This document shows, in pieces, positions 7,946 through 16,150 of a stretch of 24,803 nucleotides of DNA. The notes beneath the pieces were generated by a model. The model did not search any database. It saw only the letters and a program-made list of their open reading frames with translations, and was not told the DNA's origin. Position 1 is the stretch's first letter; every line of letters begins with the position of its first letter. Origin of the DNA: Bacillota bacterium (GTDB lineage: Bacteria; Bacillota; Clostridia; Lachnospirales; Lachnospiraceae); assembly GCA_023398615.1 (NCBI GenBank), contig JAEWSD010000126.1, positions 1-24,803 of the forward strand, written 5' to 3'. The translations under genes and the position numbers were made by a program.

Positions 7946-8051
7946 ATATGCTGCCGTTTATTGGCTGCAGCATATCGGGAAGGTTGAAAGAAAATATAAT
8001 TAGAGAAAGGATGCCACATATGGATTCTTTCAACCCTTTTTATTTGTGGCA
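7946..8051 (+). promoter_or_regulatory. Structured leader with attenuator-like terminator
   Basis: The leader holds a 9-bp hairpin ATATGCTGC/GCAGCATAT (7946-7954/7967-7975). After it, an 11-bp perfect stem GGTTGAAAGAA/TTCTTTCAACC (7982-7992/8025-8035) has a 32-nt loop and is followed directly by CTTTTTATTT, as in an intrinsic terminator. Within the loop TGCCACA (8012-8018) is complementary to TGTGGCA (8045-8051) beyond the U-run. The two stems would form a pseudoknot or compete. This suggests control by conditional termination; no known riboswitch family is recognised. Confidence 0.5.
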
Positions 8052-8055
8052 GTAA
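8020..8055 (+). CDS. Possible 11-codon leader peptide
   Basis: A short frame, MDSFNPFYLWQ, starts at ATG 8020 and stops at TAA 8053, with AAAGG about 9 nt before the ATG. It covers the 3' arm of the terminator-like stem and its U-run, so a translating ribosome would prevent that hairpin from forming. The peptide is rich in aromatic residues (two F, Y, W). It is in frame with a longer frame from ATG 7948 (35 codons). No comparison is available, so it may be chance. Confidence 0.3.
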   Translation: MDSFNPFYLWQ

Positions 8056-8078
8056 CATATCTGCATGCAGCTATGTTA
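8053..8078 (+). repeat. 26-bp palindrome ahead of first BIG2 gene
   Basis: TAACATA (8053-8059) and TATGTTA (8072-8078) flank the palindrome CTGCATGCAG (8061-8070), with one mismatched pair between. It ends 16 nt before the ATG at 8095 and could be an operator or a hairpin limiting ribosome access. It is not conserved ahead of the second paralogue. Confidence 0.45.
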
Positions 8079-8094
8079 TGCAATGGGTATAAAT

Positions 8095-9273
8095 ATGAAG
8101 AAGATTGTCAAAAGAATTGCTGTCTTATTGTGCATCTGTCTCATAGCACCGACTGTTTTAAATTGCCTGCCTGCAGTGAACACCGCAGTAAAGGCCGAGG
8201 CAGCAGCAAAAGCACCAAAAGCAAAACTTGAAGTCAGCAAAGGAACCGTAGGTATTGCAAGTTCTCCCGAATATATCTGGATAACTAATTTTAATGATAG
8301 TGCAAAATATACCTATACTTCCAGCAACAAAAAGGTTGCTACGGTAGACAAATACGGCAAGATTACCGGTGTTGCAAAAGGCAGCGCTAAAATTACCGTA
8401 AAAGAAGCGTATAAAGGGAAAACCGTTACGGTCGGTACCTATTCGGTTTCCGTAGCAAATTCCAAGCTGTCAACAAAGGAAATTAGTATATCTATGTTTT
8501 CTGCTTATTTCCCGCCGATTCAGTATCAGAACTTCAAAGCGAAATATTCCGGCGATTCGGCAGACCCTTCTATTGTGAAGCTGGATAAAAACGGCAATCT
8601 GATCGGTTTGAAAGCCGGAAAAACAACTGTTACCGTGAAAGAAGCCTATAAAGGAAAAACCAGGAGTTTAGGCAAGTTAACCGTAACCGTTAACCCGCCT
8701 GCCGTTAATCCGGATTATGCAAAGGTAACTCTTGGTATTAACCAGGTTTCCGATCCATACACCTTGATCTACATAGACAACTATCCCTGGGATGCAAAAT
8801 TTACCTATGAAGCAGCAGATCCGACCGTCGTATCTATTACACAGGAAACAGACGACTTTGGATATGCTTATCTGGCCATGAAGGGATTAAAGCTCGGGAC
8901 CACTACAGTCACCATATATTGCGAATTTGAAGGTCAAAAAATTACCGTTGGAACCTCTGAGGTATCGGTAGTCGAAATTCCGATTACGCAATTCGGGTTT
9001 GATTCCTGGTTTAAGGATGAAACCGGAGCTTTTACGGCAACCTACTATCTCGGTGATGATGAATATAATTCGAATTTGACCGTATATCTTATTAAGGAGC
9101 CCTACAATGCAACTACTCCGGTAACCTTTACATCCAGTGATCCTTCGGTTGCCACAGTAGATAATAACGGCAAGGTTACAACCCTTAAGGAAGGAACTAC
9201 GGAAATTACCGCAACCTGCGGAGGATATTCCGATAAATTAATCCTTACTGTTGCTGACTATGACTCATATTAA
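8095..9273 (+). CDS. Secreted protein with four BIG2 Ig-like domains (A)
   Basis: 392-aa exported protein. A basic N-terminus (KKIVKR) and hydrophobic core (about 8-24) are followed by a likely signal peptidase I site after AVKAEA (residue 36). The nearby C24 lacks a good lipobox (N at -1). Four tandem bacterial Ig-like BIG2 domains follow at about 45-120, 125-199, 205-293 and 296-386. Each has the SS/AD-P-x-V-A-T/S-V-D core, a G-K/N-[IV] turn and a G-T/S-A/T-x-I/V-T-V ending. There is no LPxTG, SLH or membrane anchor, so it is free or held non-covalently at the surface. BIG2 domains often mediate adhesion or carbohydrate contact; the ligand is unknown. The frame opens at 8065, but alignment with the second copy suggests ATG 8095; the ribosome site is poor. 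The second copy follows, then a glycan ligase. Confidence 0.85.
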   Translation: MKKIVKRIAVLLCICLIAPTVLNCLPAVNTAVKAEAAAKAPKAKLEVSKGTVGIASSPEYIWITNFNDSAKYTYTSSNKKVATVDKYGKITGVAKGSAKITVKEAYKGKTVTVGTYSVSVANSKLSTKEISISMFSAYFPPIQYQNFKAKYSGDSADPSIVKLDKNGNLIGLKAGKTTVTVKEAYKGKTRSLGKLTVTVNPPAVNPDYAKVTLGINQVSDPYTLIYIDNYPWDAKFTYEAADPTVVSITQETDDFGYAYLAMKGLKLGTTTVTIYCEFEGQKITVGTSEVSVVEIPITQFGFDSWFKDETGAFTATYYLGDDEYNSNLTVYLIKEPYNATTPVTFTSSDPSVATVDNNGKVTTLKEGTTEITATCGGYSDKLILTVADYDSY

Positions 9274-9317
9274 TATGAAAGGAAAACTTTCAATAAAGTA
9301 AATAATCGTTAACTGAA

Positions 9318-9380
9318 ACGGACATGAAAACAATGATGGGAATGATCGATCCTGACTGTTTTCATGTCCGTATTTCATTT
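9318..9380 (+). terminator. Intrinsic terminator after first BIG2 gene
   Basis: A 15-bp perfect stem ACGGACATGAAAACA/TGTTTTCATGTCCGT (9318-9332/9357-9371) with a 24-nt loop is followed by ATTTCATTT. It separates the first BIG2 gene from the promoter of the second, whose -35 begins at its end. Confidence 0.75.
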
Positions 9381-9407
9381 GACTGTGAGCACTATACGTA
9401 ATATAAT
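9379..9407 (+). promoter_or_regulatory. Strong SigA-type promoter of second BIG2 gene
   Basis: TTGACT (9379-9384), 17 nt, TATAAT (9402-9407). Flanking bases align with the first BIG2 promoter (TTGACTGT, then TATAAT, then CTACTGGAATAT against TTACTGAAATAT). The promoter was therefore probably copied with the gene. Confidence 0.85.
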
Positions 9408-9446
9408 TATTCTACTGGAATATATTGTCCGGTTAATAAATAGTAA

Positions 9447-9462
9447 GCCTGTTTCAACAGGC
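9447..9462 (+). promoter_or_regulatory. Hairpin near ribosome site of second BIG2 gene
   Basis: GCCTGTT (9447-9453) and AACAGGC (9456-9462) can pair, with a practical loop of about 6 nt, in the roughly 60-nt leader. The 3' arm holds the AGG-rich bases just upstream of the start and may limit translation. Confidence 0.3.
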
Positions 9463-9476
9463 GGATGGGGGTAAAA

Positions 9477-10619
9477 ATGAGGAGTATTGTCAAAAGGATT
9501 GCTGTCTTGCTATGTATCTGTCTTGTAGCACCGGCCGTTTTAAGCTGCCTGCCGGCTGTTAATACCACAACAAAAGCCGAAGCAGCAGCAAAAGCAAAGC
9601 TTATAGCAAGTAAGGGAACTGTAGGTATTTCAAGTTCTCCCGAGTATATCAGGATAGCCAACTTTAACGATAATGCAAAATATAGCTATTCTTCCGGCAA
9701 CAAAAAGGTTGCTACGGTAGACAAACACGGCAAGATCACCGGTGTTGCAAAAGGCAGTGCCAAAATTACCGTGAAAGAAACGTATAAGGGGAAAACAGTC
9801 ACGGTTGGTATCTATTCGGTTTCCGTCGTAGGCTCCAAGCTGTCCTCAAAGGAAATTGCCATACCTTTATTTTCAGCGTATGTTTCACCGATTCAGTATC
9901 AGAACTTTAAAGCAGAATATTCCGGCGATACGGCAGACCCTTCTATTGTGAAGCTGGATAAAGACGGCAGCCTGATCGGCTTAAAGGCCGGGGGAACAAC
10001 TGTTACCGTGAAAGAAACCTATAAAGGAAAAACAAGAAGCTTAGGCAAGGTAACCGTAACCGTTATCCCGCCTTCCGTTAATCCGGATTATACAAAGGTA
10101 TCCCTTGGTATAAACCAGGTTATCGATCCCTACACTTTGATCTCCATCGATAACTATTCATGGAGTGCAGAATATACCTATGAATCTGCGGATCCATCCG
10201 TCGTATCCTTAACCGTAGAAAACCATTATGGAAGTCCTTATCCGGTTATGAAGGGGTTAAAGCTTGGAACAACCACAGTCACCATATATTGCGAATATGA
10301 GGGACAAAAAATTACCGTCGGAACCGCTGAGGTATCGGTGGCTGAAATCCCGGTTAAAGAATTCAGATTTGACCCCGTGTTTAAGGACGAGAGCGGAACC
10401 TGTGTAATACCCTACCACCTCGGGTATGCTGATCCGAATTTATTCACATATCTTATCATAGAACCCTATTATGCACCGGTAACCTTTACATCCAGTGACC
10501 CTACGGTTGCTACGGTAGAATATAACGGTACGGTCGCAGCTCTTAAAGAAGGAACCACAGAAATTACCGCAACCTGCGGAGGATATTCCGATAAAATAAT
10601 CCTGACTGTTGTTAACTAA
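9477..10619 (+). CDS. Secreted protein with four BIG2 Ig-like domains (B)
   Basis: 380-aa paralogue of the preceding protein, with the same basic signal peptide (RSIVKRIAVLLCICLVAP) and AEAAAKAK cleavage region. The same four BIG2 domains follow, many blocks being identical in protein and nearly so in DNA (for example KGSAKITVKE and the final EGTTEITATCGGYSDK). The most divergent part is the loop of the fourth domain (about 290-335). In this copy C24 is preceded by VLS, closer to a lipobox than in copy A, so lipidation cannot be excluded. There is no sorting motif. The start is ATG 9477, behind a G-run about 5 nt away; ATG 9465 is an in-frame alternative conserved in the other copy. The ligase gene follows 29 nt downstream and is probably co-transcribed. 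Confidence 0.85.
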   Translation: MRSIVKRIAVLLCICLVAPAVLSCLPAVNTTTKAEAAAKAKLIASKGTVGISSSPEYIRIANFNDNAKYSYSSGNKKVATVDKHGKITGVAKGSAKITVKETYKGKTVTVGIYSVSVVGSKLSSKEIAIPLFSAYVSPIQYQNFKAEYSGDTADPSIVKLDKDGSLIGLKAGGTTVTVKETYKGKTRSLGKVTVTVIPPSVNPDYTKVSLGINQVIDPYTLISIDNYSWSAEYTYESADPSVVSLTVENHYGSPYPVMKGLKLGTTTVTIYCEYEGQKITVGTAEVSVAEIPVKEFRFDPVFKDESGTCVIPYHLGYADPNLFTYLIIEPYYAPVTFTSSDPTVATVEYNGTVAALKEGTTEITATCGGYSDKIILTVVN

Positions 10620-10648
10620 GACAATTATTAAAAGGAGGCACTGCTATC

Positions 10649-12511
10649 ATGCTAAGAAAGAAGAAAAAGAAAGAGTTTAACGATTTACTGATTCCTGTTA
10701 TTCTTACAATAGCAGTTCTTCCGTTTATCACAAGATTAATTATGTACTCCTGCGGTTTCTCCAAATACCCCTGGTATTCGGATTATGATATCCTTTCGGA
10801 TTTCTTCTCCTTTTATAAAGGATATTTTTTCATGATTATAACAATTGCCGCGGCAATTATACTGATCATATATTATCTCTTGTATCGCAGCAGTTTCAAA
10901 AATATGAGGCTATTTATTCCGTTAGGATTCTATTCCGTTTTCATACTGCTGTCTTCGGTGTTCACGGTTGACAGGCAAAGTACCTTTACCGGAGGATATG
11001 CACACTTCGAAAGTGTCTTCATACTTCTTGGTTATATGATCCTGTGCTTATACTCTTACCAATTAATGAAGTCGCAGGCGGATATCAGGGCGGTCATAAA
11101 AGCGGTAACGATATCTGCCGTATTCATGTGTATCATCGGGCTGTTCCAGATGGCCGGACATGACCTTATCACATCAGAAGCTTTCGGAAAGCTTATCATT
11201 CCCGACAGTTACCGGGAGCAATATATGGGAGCAGTACAAAACCAAAGCAGTACCAATGCGGTTTCACTTACCCTGTTTAATTCAAACTATGCCAGCGTAT
11301 ATCTGTCGATGCTGATTCCCCTGTTTACCGTTATGATGCTGTTCAGGCCGGGTAAACGTGAAAAAGCCGCTTACGCAGCTTTAATCGGATTGATGTTCCT
11401 TTTGCAGTTCAAGACCTATTCCAGGACCGGTCTGGTTTCGCTCTTCATTTCCTTTCTTATTCTGGGTTATTTCTGCCATGACAGAATAAAGCTTTTTTGG
11501 AAGCCGATACTGGGCATATTAATGGGTTGTTTCTGCCTATTCATACTTGTTGATTCACAAAGCGGCTTCCGTTTTCTAACAAAGATAAAAGCAACCTTTC
11601 AGTCATTCAACAAAGAAGAGAACAGGAATTCACTGGAGGAAATTAAAACCCTTCCGGACAGGGTTTACATAAGGTATAAAGGGGAAGAGCTGTTTATTCT
11701 GCTCTCACCTGATTCCACGAATGGCAGTGCGCTGCGTTTCTGTAATGGAAATGGTGCGGATATAACAAATACATATGATAGGCAAAAGAAGACATTAGAT
11801 ACCGCACCGTTTAACGAAATAACATTTTATGAGGAAAAATCCGGGGATCAGACAATTATGGCTGCGGAAATCAACCGGAATATATGGAGATTCTATCAGG
11901 ATAACAATCAGGGTTATCTTTATCTTAACGATTTTGGAAAACCGGACAGGCTGGACGATGTTAAGAAAACAGGCTTTGAGAATCTGGAGCACATTGCTTC
12001 CGGAAGGGGTTACATCTGGTCCAGGTCAATTCCACTTTTAAAGGATCATCTGCTCATCGGCAGCGGGCCGGATACCTTCCCGGTTGTTTTCCCGCAATCG
12101 GATTATGTCGGTAAGGCAAACAATTGTAAAACCCCTTATACGTTAATCGAAAAGCCCCATAACCTGTACCTGATGATCGGTATACAGACCGGCGTGCTTT
12201 CATTAATTGCCTTCTTATGCTTTTGTTTCCTATATTTATATCAGTCATTTCGTTTGTACCACAGGGTTTTAAAGAGCAAGACCGCCACCGGCAAGGATGA
12301 TACGGTGCTTATCGGATTAGGGTGTATGCTTGCCGCCGTCAGTTATCTGGTCAGCGGTTTATTTAACGATTCCTCCCTGCAAACCTCTCCGGTTTTCTGG
12401 GTATTGACCGGTATCGGAATGACGGTAAACCATATGCTGTCCGGACAGGAAAAGGAGAGGATCACATATGCAGATCAAAAAAGAAGAAATTCGAGCGGAA
12501 ATACTCGCTAA
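10649..12511 (+). CDS. O-antigen ligase (Wzy_C) family membrane protein
   Basis: 620-aa polytopic membrane protein with about a dozen hydrophobic segments. It carries Wzy_C (PF04932) features: FKTYSRTGLVSL (R259), the large external loop with GSGPDTFP (471-478), and KPHNLYL (H504) before the last membrane helices. Family members transfer or polymerise undecaprenyl-linked glycans onto lipid, peptidoglycan or protein acceptors at the outer face of the membrane. A Gram-positive has no lipopolysaccharide, so the likely acceptor is a surface polymer or a secreted protein. Between residues about 321 and 450 the external loop holds an unusually long, soluble, strand-rich insertion (RVYIRYKGEELFILL, EITFYEEKSG, WRFYQDNNQGYLYLND). 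AAAGGAGG lies 10 nt before the ATG. It directly follows the BIG2 genes, and its last 44 nt overlap the tetR start. Confidence 0.85.
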   Translation: MLRKKKKKEFNDLLIPVILTIAVLPFITRLIMYSCGFSKYPWYSDYDILSDFFSFYKGYFFMIITIAAAIILIIYYLLYRSSFKNMRLFIPLGFYSVFILLSSVFTVDRQSTFTGGYAHFESVFILLGYMILCLYSYQLMKSQADIRAVIKAVTISAVFMCIIGLFQMAGHDLITSEAFGKLIIPDSYREQYMGAVQNQSSTNAVSLTLFNSNYASVYLSMLIPLFTVMMLFRPGKREKAAYAALIGLMFLLQFKTYSRTGLVSLFISFLILGYFCHDRIKLFWKPILGILMGCFCLFILVDSQSGFRFLTKIKATFQSFNKEENRNSLEEIKTLPDRVYIRYKGEELFILLSPDSTNGSALRFCNGNGADITNTYDRQKKTLDTAPFNEITFYEEKSGDQTIMAAEINRNIWRFYQDNNQGYLYLNDFGKPDRLDDVKKTGFENLEHIASGRGYIWSRSIPLLKDHLLIGSGPDTFPVVFPQSDYVGKANNCKTPYTLIEKPHNLYLMIGIQTGVLSLIAFLCFCFLYLYQSFRLYHRVLKSKTATGKDDTVLIGLGCMLAAVSYLVSGLFNDSSLQTSPVFWVLTGIGMTVNHMLSGQEKERITYADQKRRNSSGNTR

Positions 12512-13064
12512 TGCAGAGAAAGAATTCTTAAAACGGGGCTTTAAAAATTCTTCCATGCGGACCATTGCGTCCAAATCCCATACCACCCTCGGCAATCTTT
12601 ACAACTACTTTGAGAATAAAGAGGCGATCCTGGAAGCCATCATCGGGGATACTCCCGAGAAAATCTATCAAATACTTAAGGAACATGAGGAAGCAGCCTT
12701 CCACGCCGGTCCGAAGCTCACAAAGGACTATCTGGAAAAGAACTTCAGTGAGTTTACCTTAAATGAAATGCCTCAGCTGTTTCCCCTTGATATATTGCTC
12801 AGCAATCCTCTCCTTATCCTTATGGAAGGCTGTGAAGGTACAAAATATGAACCGTATCCCGGGAAATTTATGGATTTGTTCGAGGCACATATCGCCAGGC
12901 ATCTGAATGTGGAACCGGACTCCTTTTTGGCTAGATCCTTCGCACACGGTTTTCTCTCTACGCTGCTTTTCATCGGAAAGAATAAAAAGAGCGCAGAGGA
13001 CGGCAAAAAGGATCTGATTGCTTACATAAAAACCATGACTTTAGGATTCCCGATTCCTAAATAG
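12468..13064 (+). CDS. TetR family transcriptional regulator
   Basis: 198 aa. The N-terminal TetR helix-turn-helix (about 8-55) reads ILANAEKEFLKRGFKNSSMR, then TIASKSHTTLGNLYNYFENK, the typical recognition helix with Y-N-Y-F. The remaining helical part is a ligand-binding domain too diverged to predict a ligand. AGGAGAGG sits 7 nt upstream of ATG 12468. The start lies inside the end of the ligase gene (44-nt overlap), so it is at least partly translated from the surface-module mRNA. It converges, with only a 7-nt gap, on the ABC exporter genes, which are its most plausible target by context. Confidence 0.88.
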   Translation: MQIKKEEIRAEILANAEKEFLKRGFKNSSMRTIASKSHTTLGNLYNYFENKEAILEAIIGDTPEKIYQILKEHEEAAFHAGPKLTKDYLEKNFSEFTLNEMPQLFPLDILLSNPLLILMEGCEGTKYEPYPGKFMDLFEAHIARHLNVEPDSFLARSFAHGFLSTLLFIGKNKKSAEDGKKDLIAYIKTMTLGFPIPK

Positions 13065-13071
13065 TATTCTT

Positions 13072-15348
13072 TTATTCCACCGACTTTAACGCGCTTACCA
13101 TATCGATCGTTTTCAGCCTCCGGCTCAGGAAGAAGTTCACCGCCACGGAAAGCAGCAGGGTACCCAGTATACTGATTCCCAGGGAAAGAGCAGTAAGAAG
13201 CGGACGCAGGTCGAAGCTGTCCCCCATCAGTTTCATCATATAGGATAAGAGCAGATACCCTCCCGGTACGCCTAAAAGAGTCCCTGCCAGTGTAAGCCAT
13301 ATATTCTGCATCTGCAGGAGTCTCCGCAGCTTTGAATATTGAAACCCTAATACCTTCAGAGTCGTAAGCTCCCTGACCCTTTCATTGAAAGACAGCACAC
13401 CCAGATTATACAGTACTACCGCTCCCAATAAAACAGCAGCAAGAATCAGAACCGCAACTATGACATTTGTGGTTTCCAATAAACTGTCTATGGATTTAAT
13501 GAGTTCTTCCCTTGTCTGTACGGAACCGAATTCCTCCCGGATAAAGTTACCGGCATCCTCATTCGTGACGAATGCCGTAGGCAGCATGGTCTGCTTTAAG
13601 CCTTTGTAAGCTTTCTCACTGATAAATGCGCCCTGACTGATAGGATTGCTTATTATCATCGCAATCTTTCCGGTAACCCAATCCTTTGAACCGTATATCC
13701 TCCAGGTCAGCATATCTCCTGCTGCCAGGCTGTGGAGTTCCGCAAATTTCTCTGTTACCGCAATTCCTGATTCCGGCAGCTTTGTAAACCGATTGTCCGT
13801 ATCCTTCTGCCTGATATGGTTACCCGTCCCGATAACCGTCATCATAGCGCTTTCCTTACCGTTTTCCAAATCCAGCTCAATTGCACCTTCCTGTATAAAC
13901 TGAACCTTCCCATCCTCTTTCAGCTCCTGAATCTGTTCCGCGGATACATCTTCAGACAGGCTCACCTTAACTTCATAAGCGTTAAGCTCCCTATAGGATA
14001 TATCTGTTATGCTGCGAATCGTATCCTGCATGCCAAGCGCACAGATAATCAATGCCATACAGCCTATGATCCCGATTACGGTTATTAAGGAGCGTATTCT
14101 GTTTCTTAATAAATCTCTTATGTTCCACTGAAAATCGAATGTTAAACAATTCCAACATCTGCTCTTTTCCAATGCGGTATGTTTTCCGATCTTGGGCGCC
14201 TTTGGCCTTAATATCTCGGCCGCAGCACCATGAAGCTCCTTCCGGCAGGCCAGATAACCGCTTAATCCGCAGCCTGCCATACAAAGAACGGCTACAAGGA
14301 ATACTTCCGGTTCAATGCTGCCCTGCCATTCAGGTATTGCATAGAAAGTCTTCTGGAAGCTGAATATTAGACGAGGCAGCAACAGCGGTCCGGCAAACAG
14401 CCCCAATATTCCGCCCAGTGCGCCGATAAATGCGCCATAGCCGGTATAATGCAGGAGTACCCTGCGATTGGCAAATCCAACCGCCTTTAACGTGCCGATT
14501 TGAGTTCTTTGGTTCATAGTAATTCTTGTCATGGTAGTTAAAGTAGTCAGGACCGCGATCAGGAGAAAGACGATCGGGAATACCGCCTGAAACCCATACA
14601 TTTGATTCACTTCATTTTCAAACATACTTACACTTGGATGATCCTTTCTCATCAGGAGCACCGTATATTTTGACTGGAATACACGATCCTTAATCTCTTC
14701 CAGCGCATCTTTATCGGCATCGGTTTTCATTATGATTTCATTGAAAGGTATCTCTCCGGAAGCATTGAATTCCTTTGCGGATAGGAAAGCATAACCATAG
14801 CAGGCATGATTCGGTATTACCTCATTATCATCCTTTACCGCATAAACATATTCCGGATTCATAATGAACCCCTTAATTGTCTCAGAAAGGACATTTCCCT
14901 GTACAGTAAGACCAATAGTATCCCCGACCTTTAACGAATTTGCTTCCGCAAAAGAGCTGTCTATCCAGATTCCTTTCCCGTCAGGGTGAAATGGTTCCCC
15001 TTCCGTAATATGATTCGAGGATACCTGATTGCTTTCAACAAAATTCAGCTGCAACGTAGTCTTTGCATCCGATTCCAGTGCGGCATCCACTTTCAGCCGC
15101 CTCTCCGCTTTGCTTATGGAATCCTCCTGTTCGAGCCGCCGCACTTCTTCCTTCGTAAAATTCCCGCCATACAGGAAAGCATCCGCAAGATTTGTTTCAT
15201 TATAAAACTCCCTGCCCGATTGGCTCATGCCCCGGCCTACCGCATTCAGTCCGGTATATGTGAACACACCCATAAAAATCATAAGAAATATGGAAATAAA
15301 CTGCGTCCTGTGTCTCTTTAAGTCTCTCAGCATCTTCTTAAACAACAT
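13072..15348 (-). CDS. ABC transporter permease, FtsX/MacB type
   Basis: 758 aa with two FtsX-type (PF02687) halves. The first membrane helix (about 16-36) is followed by a large extracytoplasmic domain (about 40-255), then three helices (about 258-370). A cytoplasmic linker with several basic residues comes next (KAPKIGKHTALEKSRCWNC). The second half repeats the pattern: helix at about 425-447, external domain, then three C-terminal helices ending SRRLKTIDMVSALKSVE. Such proteins act with a MacB/LolD-like ATPase to export or extract peptides, antibiotics or lipids by mechanotransmission. The ATG overlaps the ATPase stop codon (TAATG), so the two are translationally coupled. The substrate is unknown. 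Confidence 0.88.
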   Translation of the reverse strand: MLFKKMLRDLKRHRTQFISIFLMIFMGVFTYTGLNAVGRGMSQSGREFYNETNLADAFLYGGNFTKEEVRRLEQEDSISKAERRLKVDAALESDAKTTLQLNFVESNQVSSNHITEGEPFHPDGKGIWIDSSFAEANSLKVGDTIGLTVQGNVLSETIKGFIMNPEYVYAVKDDNEVIPNHACYGYAFLSAKEFNASGEIPFNEIIMKTDADKDALEEIKDRVFQSKYTVLLMRKDHPSVSMFENEVNQMYGFQAVFPIVFLLIAVLTTLTTMTRITMNQRTQIGTLKAVGFANRRVLLHYTGYGAFIGALGGILGLFAGPLLLPRLIFSFQKTFYAIPEWQGSIEPEVFLVAVLCMAGCGLSGYLACRKELHGAAAEILRPKAPKIGKHTALEKSRCWNCLTFDFQWNIRDLLRNRIRSLITVIGIIGCMALIICALGMQDTIRSITDISYRELNAYEVKVSLSEDVSAEQIQELKEDGKVQFIQEGAIELDLENGKESAMMTVIGTGNHIRQKDTDNRFTKLPESGIAVTEKFAELHSLAAGDMLTWRIYGSKDWVTGKIAMIISNPISQGAFISEKAYKGLKQTMLPTAFVTNEDAGNFIREEFGSVQTREELIKSIDSLLETTNVIVAVLILAAVLLGAVVLYNLGVLSFNERVRELTTLKVLGFQYSKLRRLLQMQNIWLTLAGTLLGVPGGYLLLSYMMKLMGDSFDLRPLLTALSLGISILGTLLLSVAVNFFLSRRLKTIDMVSALKSVE

Positions 15349-16052
15349 TACCAGTTCACCTCTTTTACCGCTTTGGGGTTCTCATTCATGACAACCTCCT
15401 GCACTTTGCCGTTTTTTAACCGGATTACTTTATCCGCAGCTTCAGCAACTGCGGCATTATGCGTAACGATAATGACGGTACGGCCTTCCTTATGACTCAT
15501 ATCCTGCAGCAAAGACAGGATGACCGCTCCCGTATCAGAATCCAGTGCCCCCGTCGGCTCGTCACACAGCAGCAGCTTGGGATTCTTGCATAATGCCCTT
15601 GCAATCGATACTCTTTGCTGTTCTCCTCCGGATATCTGGGTAGGAAACTGGTATCTGTGTTCCTTCAATCCGACCGACTCCAGTACTTCATCCACATCCA
15701 ACCCCTTTTTTACCACCTCTTTCACCAGTGCAACGTTTTCGCGTACCGTTAAGCTCGGTATCAGGTTATAAAACTGGAAAATAAATCCTACTTCCGTAGC
15801 GCGGTAATTGGTCAATTCCCGGTCATTATACCCGGTAATATCCCTGCCGTCGATTATGATTTCACCGCTTGTGGCGGTATCCATTCCTCCCAGCAGATTC
15901 AGCACCGTAGTCTTGCCGGCACCGCTCGGGCCCAATACCACCACAAATTCACCCTTGTCGATTGCAAAGTCCACATTATTTGCCGCAAGGAAGGAATTCT
16001 CACCCAGTTTATATTCCTTAATTACTCTTCTTAACTCTATAAAATGACTCAT
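15348..16052 (-). CDS. ABC transporter ATP-binding protein, MacB/LolD type
   Basis: 234-aa cytoplasmic ATPase with all motifs: Walker A GPSGAGKTT (41-49), Q-loop Q93, signature SGGEQQR (141-147), Walker B LLLCDEPTGALD with catalytic E165, and switch H198. The A-T-E-V-G-F-I-F-Q-F-Y-N-L stretch is typical of the MacB/LolD/FtsE branch that works with FtsX-type permeases. It lies directly upstream of, and overlaps by one base, the permease. The ribosome site could be GGAGG 11 nt or GGAG 3-4 nt before ATG 16052. A promoter with a possible operator precedes it, and the convergent TetR is the likely regulator. Confidence 0.93.
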   Translation of the reverse strand: MSHFIELRRVIKEYKLGENSFLAANNVDFAIDKGEFVVVLGPSGAGKTTVLNLLGGMDTATSGEIIIDGRDITGYNDRELTNYRATEVGFIFQFYNLIPSLTVRENVALVKEVVKKGLDVDEVLESVGLKEHRYQFPTQISGGEQQRVSIARALCKNPKLLLCDEPTGALDSDTGAVILSLLQDMSHKEGRTVIIVTHNAAVAEAADKVIRLKNGKVQEVVMNENPKAVKEVNW

Positions 16053-16090
16053 CTTCTCCGTACCTCCCGTAATTTCCTTTCTACGGAGTC

Positions 16091-16119
16091 ATAATATCGG
16101 TTAATTACGGAATTGTAAA
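16091..16119 (-). promoter_or_regulatory. Promoter of the ABC exporter operon
   Basis: Minus strand: -35 TTTACA (16119-16114), 17 nt, -10 TATTAT (16096-16091), each 5 of 6 to consensus. A TTAC-N6-GTAA dyad spans the -35 region, a possible site for the TetR protein; this assignment is inference. Confidence 0.5.
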
Positions 16120-16150
16120 CTATCCGGAGATTTAAAAAATCATAAATTGA

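Noticed and set aside
10649..12511. Lipopolysaccharide O-antigen ligase function as such
   Set aside because: Everything else points to a Gram-positive without lipopolysaccharide; only the family, not the classical reaction, is supported.
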